Both the position numbers and the translations under genes were made by a program. This document shows positions 11,946 to 23,660 of a DNA stretch of 64,000 nt, one piece after another (position 1 is the first letter of the stretch; every line of letters begins with the position of its first letter). Under the pieces are notes generated by a model. It made no database searches. It saw only the letters and a program-made list of their open reading frames with translations, and was not told the origin of the DNA. Location of the stretch: positions 21,014,199 to 21,078,198 of the forward strand of contig OX457031.1 in the NCBI GenBank assembly GCA_949752745.1, in the 5' to 3' direction. This DNA is from Protula sp. h YS-2021. Its lineage: Eukaryota; Annelida; Polychaeta; Sabellida; Serpulidae.

Positions 11946-14900
11946 ATGGGAAATAAATGTGGTAAAAGAAAACAGTCGAGATCGCATATTCTAATGAATG
12001 CTGGAATACCTCGGGAGCAGCAAGTTATCGTACGAGTGAGGACCAGTCGGTGGAGCGCTCTTAAGAAAGCATGTTGCTGCTTAACTTCTCCACGAGTCGC
12101 ACCAGGTACAAAGAGTGTGCAACAAATTCTGCCTTCATTAAACATGATAATAATAACAACAAATAAGTACAATAATGATGATATATAATAACATCTAACT
12201 TGATCAATAAGGGCAATACTTCTGATTTTTGTTCGCATGTTTGTTTTTGTTTGTTTTTGGGGAGTAATATAAAAAAGCAATGGTAGAAGAAGAAGAAGAA
12301 GAAGAAGTAGAAGAAGTGGAAGAAGAAAAAGAAATACAGAAAGAAATTCGTAGAAGAAGAAGAAGAAGAAGAAGAAAACAAATTCGGTAACAAGAACAGA
12401 GACAAAACAAGGATTTATAATTTAATTTACATTCAAAAATGCAGTTTTTATTCTCTCTTTGTTTGTTTCTTTTTTTGGTATTTTGTTTTTACTATTTTTA
12501 TTTTTGTCCGAGACAGCAGTCAATATTTGAGTGTCCGGTTTAGTCACTGAAGTGTTTTATGCAGATTTGTTGCAAAGCTTTAATTCTTTATACTTTCATT
12601 GTATGTGTTCCTTATTGGTAGATGGGTATGGCAATTTTCAAAGCACGGCTAGTAAATACGCACGTCCGCCGTCGCGAGCCAGTGCGCAGTTTACCCGCGG
12701 ACGCTTCAACAGCGTCCCTGACAGCGAACGGACGTTGTCAAGTTACCCAGGGATACAGATACCAACACGGCCTTACCCGAGGGCCAGGAGCAGTCATGCA
12801 TCTCGCCGGAGTGTCGCACCAGGTGAGGAGCATCCATTTTGTATTTATTTATTTAGCAAGCGACGTGATGCTACTACATGTACAGGGACCATATGTGGAG
12901 GGGGGAGGATTGAGAATATTCATCCGCTAATGTTGTATTCATCTAGTAACGTCACAAAATTATGCGTACGGGGATTACGGAAAAGTCCGAAATTTTGGTA
13001 TATGCATTTCATCACTGACCAATTATATTGCCGTTCACCAGAAACACGATTGTCTTTTGCGACTGTCCCATAATTTACTTTTTGCATATTTGTAACCAAG
13101 AGTTAATAATAATAATAATAATAATCATAATAATAATAAGTACACACATATATAACAAATGGGTGTAAATGAACTTATTCCTTTCAAATTCCTCTAATAT
13201 TGGAGATAGACGCTTACTTTTGTGTCTAAGGAGACATTATTAATTTAAAAGAAAAGGCCTGACAGACTGGTGTCTTCTAGACTACTAACCGAGTTTTATT
13301 TCACAGCAGACAGGAGCAGTGTTGACACATATGATCCAAACGACCCGTATAACATAGCCAGACAGAAAGCTTCACTCGAAGCAATCAGTTTCTTCTGCCA
13401 AGCTATGGACAGCAGGGTCGAACTGGAGCACCTGAAAAACAGAGAGAGCATTAGAAAGCCGCACGATGTCGACTACGACAATGTTGGAAGGTCTACGTGC
13501 TCTGCCTCATTGTCGGTAAAAGCCCAGAAGCCATCACTCAATGGCACTGAAGTGAGCTTTCCTAAAATCAAGTCGACCCACCCTCCCAGTGAGGAGGCAG
13601 ATGTATCCCTGCCAGGCGTTCCTGGAACATTTGGACCACAGATTATTGTGACAGTGGCCGTGGAGACACACAGTCAAGCCACTGAAGGAAACAAATCAAC
13701 CAGAGAATGTGAACCCGAATTAGACACTGAACCAAGTGAAGACAATGAACCTGAAAAAAATATTGATCCAGATAATGAGAAACAACCAGAGAATGACGTT
13801 GAACCAGCTGATCAAAATGATCCTGAACAAGACACTGAACCAGACAGTAGACACGAGCGAGTTGCTGAACCAACTGAAGAGAACACAGAAGAGCTGGTGG
13901 CTGAACCAACTGAAGAGAACTCAGAGCTGGTCGCTGAACCAGCTGAAGAACACACAGAGCTGGTCGTTGAACCAGTTCAAGAACACACAGAGCTGGTCGC
14001 TGAACCAGCTGAAGAACACACAGAGCTGGTGGCTGAACCAGCTGGAAAAAACACAGAAATCGCTGAACAAGCTGAAGGATATGCAGAAGAGCTAGTCGTT
14101 GAACTAAATGACAGAAGCACAGAAGAACCGGTCGATGCACCAGCAGAAGAATACAGAAAAGAGGTGGTGGCTGAACCAAAGGTGGAAAACAATGAAGAGG
14201 AAGACACTGAACGTGCAGAAGAAAAAAAAGAAGAAAACGTGACTGGGATGGGGGAAGAAAACAAGGAAGAGAAAGTCGCGGAACCAGTAGAAGAAAACGA
14301 AGAAGAGAAAGAGGCAAAATTATTCAGAGTGTGCAAACGAAAGTCAGGAAACCACAAAACCGAACGCAAAGGAGCCAAGCGTAGAAGCCTTGACACAAAC
14401 AGCGGAATCTCTGTGCCTTCAGACCATAAAATACAAAGACTAGACTGGGATCAGGAGGTGAAGGACAAAAATACCATGGAATGCAGTCAGAATGTCTGCA
14501 CAAGTGAGTTTCTTCCTGTCAATTTGATTGTAAAATTATCAGTAACTTGCACGTAAAAGCGAGTTAGGTAGGGTAACTGACAGTCACTTTTTCTGCAAAA
14601 CGCTTTATTTCTGAAACAGCAAGAGTTTGAAAATATTTGTATAATAAAAAATCCTAATAGCTGTCAAATATTTGAGATAAAATCGAGAACAATAAACTAT
14701 TTCTTGCTGGAATGTAAAAATTGTTTGGACAATTTCTAGCTAGCTACTAAAAACTGGCCCTGGTTATTTCGTATTGGTATTACCCTGAGAGGCGACTAGT
14801 TGGTCTTTTCACACATCCGTAAAATAGGTTTTACTCATGTAAGTAAATCGTCAGTATTGTGTCTCCATTTCAGAATATGTTCTCACTTTGTCTCTGCAAG

Positions 14901-15819
14901 TATCCAGATATTTGTGCTGCGGCAATTGGGTGGGCAGTAAGCAATCTGTGGGTAGAAGTCCGGTGAAGGTCGTTACGTGCTCTTTTAATATTGCGGATTC
15001 GGTTAGGATCAGCTTAACTAATTAAAATGCAATCATATTTGAGGGAACTGAGACGCGGGGTAAATCAAATACTTGTTAATATAAGTGCATTGCGTGCACA
15101 TGTTGTGTCCACCTTTCCAATTTAATCATTATACAGGTGTCCTTTACCAAAACAGCGAACGAGACTCATCAAAGCGCCAAGCTTCCTATGTATCTCCGGA
15201 CGCGCTTTTCGGGTGTGTGGATAGCAAGACTAAGAAACACAGATTTGATTCTTTTGTTCAGCCTTTTGAAAAGAGCCAAAATGAATCTAATAGACTGTCT
15301 CAAAAAAATGAAAAGCAACCTAACATAAAAATTATAACTGAGAGTACGTTAGAGCAAACTCTGTCAAAGACTAATGGTAACGTTCAACCAGCTGGAATAC
15401 AAAAATCGGTCTCTGCTATGTCAGCAGCTGAAACAAGTAAATCCAGATCTTCTAGCGTAAGCAAACTGGCTGTAGAAACCACCTCAAAGTGTGGTTTTCA
15501 AACAGTTAAAGTAAGCAAACCAAACAGAACAGGGTCTGTTGTTCAGTTTGCTTGTGGAAGTATAATCCAACCTCATGGGCAAGCAAAAGGAGGCCTTGAG
15601 ACTGAATCAGTTGTCCATACAGCTGGGAGAAGTAAAACTACTGCCATACCGGATGGGGCAAATGATAGAGAATGTTCAACGGAATCAGAGGAGACACATA
15701 CTGCTGAAGAAACGCTACCGACCAAAGTAGAGGAAATAATTGCAGATCTCATTGAAGATGAAAACCCCCAAGGTCCGGAGCGGACATCTTCCATGTATTC
15801 TTTCTGGCACTACTTTTAA
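11946..15819 (+). CDS. Putative N-myristoylated acidic repeat protein (unrecognised)
   Basis: Predicted exons are 11946-12105, 12622-12822, 13307-14503 and 15137-15819. All three introns are GT..AG and all are phase 1, and the joined frame stays open for 746 codons. The protein starts MGNKCGKRKQS: Gly2, a basic stretch and Cys5 fit N-myristoylation with possible palmitoylation, so membrane anchoring is inferred. Residues about 54-130 are Arg/Ser/Pro-rich. A conserved-looking block DTYDPNDPYNIARQK follows the second intron. From about residue 306 to 384 there is a degenerate repeat of roughly 11 residues around AEPAEEHTELV, and the whole middle is Glu-rich. The C-terminal exon is Ser/Thr/Lys-rich and ends at TAA 15817-15819. 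No known domain was recognised. The start could be elsewhere. An alternative 3' end using a donor at 15773 and an exon at 15899-16056 is possible. Confidence 0.72.
12284..12376. repeat. GAA-rich microsatellite
   Basis: An interrupted (AGA)n/(GAA)n tract of about 90 bp lies in the first intron of the acidic repeat gene. Apparent reading frames through it are low-complexity artefacts. Confidence 0.9.
13861..14095 (+). repeat. 33-bp coding tandem repeat in the acidic gene
   Basis: Six to seven degenerate copies of a roughly 33-bp unit, including GAACCAGCTGAAGAACACAC, encode the Glu-rich repeats. Spacing stays in multiples of three, so copy-number change would keep the frame. Confidence 0.85.
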
Positions 15820-16324
15820 AATTGTTGTGAGGAGGGGTGGGTATATTAAGGGATTGTTGTACAGAACTACATTTTACAGTCAATAAGTCAACAGACAGAT
15901 TTCATAGTTAAGGTGCCAGACATGCAACATGCGGATTTACTGGGATTAACAGCCCCTTGCAGTAGCGGACTCTATCCTGAATATCCAGCGGCATATTTGG
16001 AGTTTAGAGGTGCGATTACATCGCCAACAACAGAGGACATTTCTGCCTCGTCATCGGTACGTATCATTGCACCCCACCCCCTTCCCCCATCCCTCCCCAT
16101 TTTATGTGTGATATGTCAGGCGTATGAGAATGTGCAGACTTGTGAGGCGCAGCTCTAAAAGTCTTGCAAAAAGTGAGTAGAAGATATGTCCCAACCACAG
16201 CAACAAAATGACAATGTACGATTTCATCGACCCTATTTTGTTCAAATCTACGTTTAAAAATCCCAGTAAAAGCGATTAGTTTAAAGATCTTCTTGCTCAA
16301 TTTATTCCCATCATTTGTTTTCGA

Positions 16325-16641
16325 ATGGTAACTGTGGTATACTTGTTCTGCTCATGCTTTCTGCCGTGGGTCGAAGGAACAGCCAGTGTCTTCTGTGCTA
16401 AAGGTATAATTTCCGTTAACACACTTCCGATAAATTCTGTTATTATCCGTTTCTGATCACATTGGATGGTTCTATTTTTCTTGATGAGAAATAATAAGAA
16501 AGAAATACTACTGAAATATTATAACAAAAATTATGACTGTTAACGCTATATCAACCAGACTAATTAAAACATCAATTTAATAATGTTCTCTTTTATTTTA
16601 TAGCATTAGCTTTTTATAACCAAATAGCTGGTTATGCATGA
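16325..16641 (+). CDS. Possible two-exon small secreted peptide
   Basis: Exon 1 (16325-16403) starts MVTVVYLFCSCFLPWVEG, a plausible signal peptide, and ends in a phase-1 AAAG/GTATAA donor. A TTTTATTTTATAG acceptor precedes 16604, and joining them gives a 38-residue product ending at TGA 16639-16641. The mature part would be only about a dozen residues, so function cannot be guessed. The second, diverged tandem copy near 17125-17350 keeps the donor and acceptor but has a stop in the signal region. Exon 1 could instead belong to a gene whose other exons I missed. Confidence 0.25.
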
Positions 16642-17510
16642 CTCAAGAAACAGTGAGTTGTTTCCACAAAGCTCACTTCCTGTCCCACTCCTATTGCTGC
16701 TGTGAAAAGTCAAGAAAACGAGATCAGTGCACTCAGACCCGACCATAAACAACACCAAAGGACAGCAGCTGCGATTGTATAAATATTGTAAAATGTACCG
16801 TAATTGAGCATTGCATTATGAATGCCGTACATAGTTCGCTTTAACATCTCAGAAACATTATTTACATATAACAGAAAAGAAAACTTTCATTTAAACTAGT
16901 TATCTAAGCGCCATTTTTTTAACATACGCAAGCGATTTGCTCTGTGTGGTTATAAAAACAAAATACATCGATCGCCCGACTAACAAGAAAAATGTAAGTT
17001 GTTATGTTCATATACACATCGACATGTGCGCGCTCATCAATAGATTTCCATTAATTGTGCACTTATGTAATTGTGCTTTTAGGTATAAACAGGCTGTGAT
17101 GTTCCGTTGGTGAACTCTGGAACTCTTCTGACAAAAAGCTCTGCTCCGATTGTGCTAACGGTATAATTATTTTATAAAGCTGTTAGAAAGCTGTTTCTAT
17201 ATATTGGCTTTGGCTCTGTGAGTATTCTAGTGCATGTAAAAAAAAGTAGACGAAAAAAATAATAAAAAAATCTAGAATGTATGAAAAAACACACTTTATA
17301 TATAATGTTCCTCTTTTTTATTTTATAGCGGTATTTTTCATTTGGAGTGATGCTAAGTGAATCAAAAGACAGTGACGTAGTTTCACATCTATTCCTGTCC
17401 ACCACCTTGGTGCTATGCCATGTCGAAGTAACACCGTCGTTGCACTCAGAGCCCACAATGAACAAGATCAAAGGACTACCAAACTGAGATTGCATATTTC
17501 AGAATGTGTC
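16365..17510. repeat. Diverged tandem duplication, about 750-bp period
   Basis: Copy 1 (about 16365-16800) and copy 2 (about 17125-17500) share ordered blocks. These are CTAA(A/C)G/GTATAATT, the TTTTATTTTATAG acceptor, TTCCTGTCC, GCACTCAGA, and AACAA followed by CAAAGGA. They are similar enough to be homologous but clearly old. Confidence 0.75.
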
Positions 17511-17574
17511 ACACTTGAACGTGTATTCTAAAAGCATACCAGCAAACATACCAGCAACAGAAGCCGCACATTTA

Positions 17575-18595
17575 ACACCTTTTTTTATGGTTGGGTATTC
17601 TCGGCTGCAACGGACGGCAACAGAGGTCATTTTTTATTTTTTTATTTTTTGTTATTTTTTTCTTTTTTCTTTTTATTTTGCTTATTTATTTCATCGGGTG
17701 CTCAACAATTAACGGAACAGGCTCGGATGTAAGGGGCGGTGACGCAGGCCGATTTTTCGTAAATTTTCTTTTGTTTATTTTCTTTATTTTTTTAATTGCT
17801 TTTTTATCTTTTTTTCTAAATTTTTGTCTATTTCTTTTTTTCCTTTTTTTCATCGGGTGTCCGACAACAAATGGTGAAGTAGGCTCGTCTGTAAGGGGCA
17901 GTAATGGAGGCCGATTTTTTGTAAATTTTTTTTTATTGTTATTTTTATTGTTTTTTTTTTATTTATTTCTTATTTTTTGTTTGCTCTTTTCATCGGGTGC
18001 CAGACAATAAATGGTGGAGTAGGCTCGGCTGTGAGAGGCGGTAATAGAGGCCGATTTTTTTGTAATTTTTTTTATTGTTATTTTCATCGGGTGCTCGACA
18101 ATAAATGGTGGAGTAGGCTCGGCTGTGAGGGGCGGTAATGCAGGCTAATTTTTTTTTTTTTTTGGCTTTTTGCTTTTGGCTTTTTGTTTGTGTTTTTAAT
18201 TGTTTTATCGTTGTTTTATCTATTTCCTATTGTTGCTTTATTTATTTTTTATTTTATCAAATTTTTTCTATATTTTATTTTGTTTTTTTTTTTTGTTTTT
18301 TTTTTGTTTTTTTTTTATCGGGCACCCGACAATAAATGGTGGAGTAGGCTCGGCTGTGAGGGGCGGTAATGGAGGCCGATTGTTTTTTTTTTTTTTTTTT
18401 TGGCTTTTTGCTTTTGGCTTTTTGTTTGTGTTTTTAATTGTTTTATCGTTGTTTTAATTATTTCCTATTCTTGCTTTTTTTTTATTTTATCAAATTTTTT
18501 TTATATTTTATTTTGCTTTTTTTTTGTTATTTTTATCGGGCACCCGACAATAAATGGTGGAGTAGGCTCGGCTGTGAGGGGCGGTAATGGAGGCC

Positions 18596-18637
<42 letters not shown>

Positions 18638-18841
18638 GCTTTTTTCTTTTGGCTTTTTGTTTGTGTTTTTAATTGTTTTATCGTTGTTTTATCTATTTCC
18701 TATTCTTGCTTTTTTATTTTTTATTTTATCAAATTTTTTCTATATTTTATTTTGGTTTTTTTGTTGGTTTTTTTTTTTTTATCGGGCACCCGACAATAAA
18801 TGGTGGAGTAGGCTCGGCTGTGAGGGGCGGTAATGGAGGCC

Positions 18842-18875
<34 letters not shown>

Positions 18876-19090
18876 GCTTTTTGCTTTTGGCTTTTTGTTT
18901 GTGTTTTTAATTGTTTTATCGTTGTTTTATCTATTTCCTATTCTTGCTTTTTTATTTTTTATTTTATCAAATTTTTTCTATATTTTATTTTGTTTTTTTG
19001 TTTGTTTGTTTGTTTTTTTATCGGGTGCCCGACAATAAATGGTGGAGTAGGCTCGGCTGTGAGGGTCGGTAACGGAGGCCGAGTTTTTTT
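17575..19090. repeat. T-rich minisatellite with a conserved 60-bp core
   Basis: Nine copies of a GC-containing core (CGACAATAAATGGTGGAGTA, then GGCTCGGCTGTGAGGGGCGG, then TAATGGAGGCCGA) alternate with very T-rich spacers of changing length. The first copies near 17583 and 17700 are degenerate, while the last four, from 18318 on, are nearly identical. In the later part the unit is about 220-245 bp. Poly-Phe frames here are artefacts. Confidence 0.92.
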
Positions 19091-20208
19091 ATTTTTAGTT
19101 ATTATTATTATTTTATATATATATATTATTTCTTTTACCAAAGCAGAGTACAGACAAATATTTGAATCACTCTTTTGTTTAGACCAGAATTTTTATTTAG
19201 TTTGAAATATACGGCTTCTGTTGCTTGGTGAAATTATGTACAATTTACAGCTGTATGTGCTTTTGCATAATGCACTGTTTAAAGTGAGGGCTCACTACGT
19301 GCATCTCTTCAGCTTTAGCTGTTTAAATATTAACAAATTGAACAGTTTCTTCATCAAATAGAAAGCTGATGTTTCAAGTTAAACGAGCATGCTGGTTCAT
19401 GTTTATAAATGAGAATGTGTCTCCTGGTTCGTGCTTATAAGTTTATACTGGTTCTTGTCTACAAATATGCGTAGTACAACTATGCGCTTCCGTACCCGGT
19501 TCATCTTGTAAGGTACTGAGTTTTAAATATTGAAGTATAACCTAAATGGACTACGAAATTACTTCCTACATTTTTGTATTTTTGAGTTTTTTTATAGTGA
19601 CTTGTACTAATTCTTCTCTATATCTCACACTGCTTTAGCTGTTAAAAACATTTTCCACAACATCCGATATTTCATTTACTCTTAAAAAAAATAAGGAAGA
19701 CAAAATGGAGTGTCAGTGTAAAATTTAAGAAAATTTAAGCCTTTTTTATAACTCGCTCTTTGGGTGTTGATAACGTGTATCAAACTGAAGATGAGCTTGT
19801 GAAAATAGCATTGGTTGAATTACAATATACTTTGAAAGGGTTATTGGAATAAAAAAAAATGGAAAAGGCAAAGTTGTATTAGACAATGTCGTTTTCATTA
19901 TGTCTGTCAAATTTCGCTCATCCGAAAGAGATAAAAACGTTAATGTTTTGTCACCTTCCAATTATTACGCCTGATCGCGAAGTCTATTTAACGCGAATAA
20001 AAAGTCTCTTGGGGATGGGGGAGCGGGAGGGGGGTCTTGATGATATGCTTAATCTTGCGTCTGCAAGCAAAGAGGGGAAAGGTTATTTCATTTTAAAAGG
20101 TGGCAATTGTCATTCAGTACTCCTCGTTTCCCGCAGAAAAGAGAGGCCGAAAATTGTGTATGTAGTTCGTTTTATGAAGGGATTTTTTAAATCAATTTTT
20201 ATACTCTT
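19091..20208. other. Gene-free spacer
   Basis: AT-rich sequence with short local repeats of the type CTGGTTC.TG.TTATAA near 19390-19470. No exon or RNA gene was recognised. Confidence 0.5.
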
Positions 20209-20822
20209 CAGTAAACATGACGGCGTTGGATCAACGTTGCGTAGCCTTCGCACACGATGTCGGATCAACGTCGGGTGTTGGTTGCTTATTGAAGTCCGAG
20301 CAACGTCTACTGTCCGACGTTGGATAGACGTCAATTATCCGAAATCTAGTCAACAATGCGTAAAACTTGCAAATAGAAGTCAAACAACGTCTATTTCCAG
20401 GCGTTGCATGGACGTCGAGAAAATACTGGTGTTTTTGTATTCTTGCATAGATTGCTGCATTTTACGTCCTCGTTTTGGTCTTTTTTTTCGAAGTGACCTG
20501 TCATAGCTACCATCTCCAGTGAGTGGGGTTTTTATTATGATTTCGACTTCTATACAACATCGGCTTTTTCATAATCCATAATCCAAAGTCAGTTTTCCGA
20601 CTTCCATTGACCCTTGAACCACAGACGTTGATTAGACGTCGGAGAAAGTTGCGTTTTGGTTGCTAACAAAAGCATTTTCCTTATTGAACGTCTAATGCAA
20701 CGTTATGTCAAAGACGTTTGTAATGCTTTAGTCTATGCTCGACCAATTACAACCACATTACGACTAGAGTTAATGTGGTTTGGTCAGAAATTAACGTTGC
20801 GTCGACGTTGGAATATTTACTC
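20209..20822 (+). repeat. CAACGT-rich dispersed repeat, copy A
   Basis: The copy begins CAGTAAACATGACGGCGTTG and ends GACGTTGGAATATTTACTCCG, so its ends are loosely inverted. The interior is packed with short AACGTTG, GACGTC and CAACGTC words in both senses. An AT-rich middle holds the block TTTTACGTCCTCGTTTTGGT and GTGACCTGTCAT. Other copies in this window are at 35821, 39503, 41790, 45147 and 46040. Confidence 0.8.
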
Positions 20823-21380
20823 CGTCCGCGTTTAAAAAGGGTGAAATTTGCAAGAGTGTCCTCGTTTAGTTAAAAAAGAAGGTATTTTTCAAACTTGGCA
20901 TTTGGCGTTTTAAAGAGTCATGGAAACGCATGTAACCGATTTGTACAAATCCTCCCGCAACATACCGGGTTGTGGCCTTTAAGATTACAAATCAAAAAGT
21001 GTGATAGATTGTTCGGTAGCTCATGCCAATTTCTCTTCACGACAATCAATAACGCCGACATTAGAGCACAGAATTACCTTACACATACTGCTTTTTTATG
21101 TCCTTGCTGTCACGACACGGGGCGAAGTTAGGAACTACTTGCAAAATGCGTCACTTGGTATTTATCTCTGTGATCTGACCTGGAACAAGAATTGATTGCA
21201 ATTTATGGGGCACGCCACTTTGTCCCCGTGGTACAGGCTCGTGTGGTATCAGCATTGCAGAAAGAGTTGCAATCGGTAATAACTGCCGTTATGTCCGTTG
21301 TCATTATGTCCGTTGCTGTTTTGTCCGTACCCCATTTTTGGACCTGAGTATCCAAGGTGCTTGTGACAGCTGTTAGATGA
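20823..21380. other. Gene-free spacer
   Basis: No supported feature. TATGTCCGTTG is repeated near 21290-21325. Confidence 0.4.
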
Positions 21381-21770
21381 GGCTTCAGTGTTCCTAGACT
21401 ACCGAGACCTCGGTGTTCCTAGACTACCGAGACCTCGGTGTTCCTAAACTACCGAGACTTCGGTGTTCCTAGACATCGAGGCCTCGGTGTTCCTAGACTA
21501 CCGAGATTTCGGTGTTCCTAGACTACCGAGACCTCGGTGTTCCTAAACTACCGAGACCTCGGTGTTCCTAGACATCGAGGCCTCGGTGTTCCTTGACTAC
21601 CGAGACTTCGGTGTTCCTAGACTACCGAGACTTCGGTGTTACTAGACTACCGAGACTTCGGTGTTCCCAAACTACCGAGACTTCGGTGTTCACAGCCTAC
21701 CGAGACTTCGGTGTTCCTAGACTACCGAGACTTCGGTGTTCCTAGACTAACGAGACTTCGGTGTTCCTAG
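21381..21770. repeat. Array of 25-bp palindromic units with higher-order order
   Basis: Sixteen tandem units of about 25 bp read TTCCTAGACTACCGAGACCT then CGGTG. Each contains a near-perfect hairpin (ACCGAG..CTCGGT). Units 1-4 and 5-8 repeat the same order of variants (two CTAGA units, a CTAAA unit, then a 24-bp CATCGAGGCCTCGG unit), a 99-bp higher-order repeat. Later units use CCGAGACTTCGG. There are no spacers of unique sequence, so this is not a CRISPR array. Confidence 0.93.
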
Positions 21771-22689
21771 GTTCTATCGTTATTCCTGGATACGGGCAAT
21801 TACTGTCACTGGCTTAGTAGTATATGATGTCAGTTTATGATGTCAGTTTTCAAATTTGTCTTAGATACAACCAGTTTGTCGATTTTTTCACAAGAAAATG
21901 AAAAGTGTTCTGCAGTGGCACACGCCGATATATTAGGTTGCTGCTGAGATCAATGTTTCAGACAAAATGGCAAAGCAAATCTGAGTGAGAAAGAAGGCAG
22001 TGGCAGCGCTGGTGTCTCATTCAGAATACGCGGTTCCTATGGCTACATTTGTAACAAATGTTATGCCTTCCTTTTTTACGCTCAAAGGTCATATGTCAGA
22101 AGGGATACGATTCACCAGGGCTGTGTTTTTGTGATTCTTTTTTGCCCTGGTACTTTTGCTTTGTACTTCGTAATAATACGACGTTGCATAAGTGCAATAA
22201 GAGTCACGATTGGGATTTAATTGATTATGAAAATCGAAGTATTTTTTTTTAATAATTTCCGATGTTTTACAGGCCGGATTAGCAACCCTGGATAGATGTG
22301 GGGAAAACTACATTATATAGACGCCAAAACACGTGTGCACACATTTTGAAGCGTAGTTGTTTCGGAATGTGGTTCCTTTGAAGCCTTGTCATCCCGTCTG
22401 GTTATTACACATGCGAAGTGCAGGAGCACAGGTGAAAGGGATAATTTGTTAAGCTGTACTGCAGTCTCTCCCCCCCCCTAAAAATGTCATGCAAGAATTT
22501 CTCCTAGGCACAGTTACACTGCGTTTAAACGGTGAAGTTTAACTCAGCTTCCGGTTTTGCGCTATAAGGATATTTAAAAATAATTTAAGTATTCACAGCG
22601 ACAGAGAGTATGGTTTGTCTTGCCGGCTTATAAAAATATATGTGTATAAAAAAGCTACAGGGATTTGCGCAGTGCTGAAGCATACGAAC
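21771..22689. other. Spacer upstream of the 22.7-kb gene
   Basis: No exon seen. The promoter of the following gene should lie in its right half, but no motif is convincing. Confidence 0.4.
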
Positions 22690-23232
22690 ATGCAGGCATC
22701 ATACCGGGTTCTGGCTATCTTTGTTCTCTCCGTGATGGACCCAGCATCGGCGTGTGAGGAAGGTTTGTTTTATACATTCAAGAAATTTGAACATGGCAGT
22801 AAGGGTAATGGTGGGGTCGGGAGAGTGAGGCGGGATGGGGCAATAACAAAAATCGACCCAATTCATATATTTGCATGACCATAAAGAATAGTGTTTGTCT
22901 GTTAGTTTTTGTTTATTTATTTAAATATTGTTATTTTTTTGTAGAGCTTGAAATCGAAGTTTAAAAAGTAGATCCAATTTGTCTAAAAAATTGAATGACA
23001 ATAACATATAGAAACAATTATTCGTTTCAAAAGATGAGCACAGATGATGCATATTTGACTGGTGTGAACCATAGAATATATATTTTGTTTGCTTCCACTT
23101 AGCAGTCAGGCAATTTGCTGGAAACTTTGGTTTGTTTATATTCTTCTGCTTCTTTTCCTTTTTCACAATGCTATTACCGTAACTACCACGGTCACTACAA
23201 CTATAACAACTACGGTTTCTATAACTACGACC

Positions 23233-23307
<75 letters not shown>

Positions 23308-23660
23308 CAGATTTGCATTACACAACTAATGGAAGCAGCTGTACTGGTCTACAAACGGCTGCCCCCGGTCGCTCTGGAGACGACTACGGCGCTATATGTT
23401 TGGTTATCATCCTAACCTGCGTTATTGTTGCCATACTGGTGTTCGTATGTATAAGAGTGTGTCCTCGTGGTCAGTCGTCCGCCTCGCTTGGCTACCACGC
23501 ATGTCCGTGGCTTTACAGGAGACCGCCCACACGCCGAGTGCCAGGTTATGTACCCCAACCCCTGTCCATCAGGGACGAGTATTTAGACAGACCACCTACC
23601 GAACTGCAATGTGTTGGTTTGTGTGACGGCGCTACTATGCCAGCGAAAGAAAAGTTCTGA
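22690..23660 (+). CDS. Small single-pass membrane protein, two exons
   Basis: Exon 1 (22690-22762) encodes a signal peptide, MQASYRVLAIFVLSVMDPAS followed by ACEE, and ends in phase 1. Exon 2 (23311-23660) begins after TTCCAG in phase 1, and the join codes for 140 residues. A short ectodomain (about 25-51, with one N-G-S site and one Cys) precedes a transmembrane helix at about 52-72 (ICLVIILTCVIVAILVFVCI). A basic, Pro/Arg-rich tail of about 65 residues follows, containing RRPPTRRVPGYVPQP and several Cys. The intron ends in a long ATT microsatellite that serves as the region before the acceptor. A poly(A) signal AATAAA lies at 24132. I do not recognise the family; the layout resembles the small CYYR1- or Shisa-like proteins common in molluscs, which is inference. 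Confidence 0.72.
23236..23306. repeat. ATT microsatellite abutting a splice acceptor
   Basis: An almost pure (TTA)n/(ATT)n run of about 70 bp ends four bases before the CAG of the acceptor used by exon 2 of the small membrane protein gene. Confidence 0.95.

Noticed and set aside
12622..12930. Alternative frame starting MGMAIFKARL in the second exon of the acidic gene
   Set aside because: Its frame does not match the phase of the neighbouring exons; the other frame joins exons 1 and 3 in phase 1.
13643..14396. Long open frames on the minus strand opposite the acidic repeat exon
   Set aside because: They mirror the Glu-rich repeat and read as Leu/Ser/Pro-rich low complexity; the plus frame has matching splice phases on both sides.
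17591..19205. Series of Phe-rich open frames
   Set aside because: They are translations of T tracts in the minisatellite.
21381..21770. CRISPR-like array
   Set aside because: Units are contiguous with no unique spacers, and the genome is animal.
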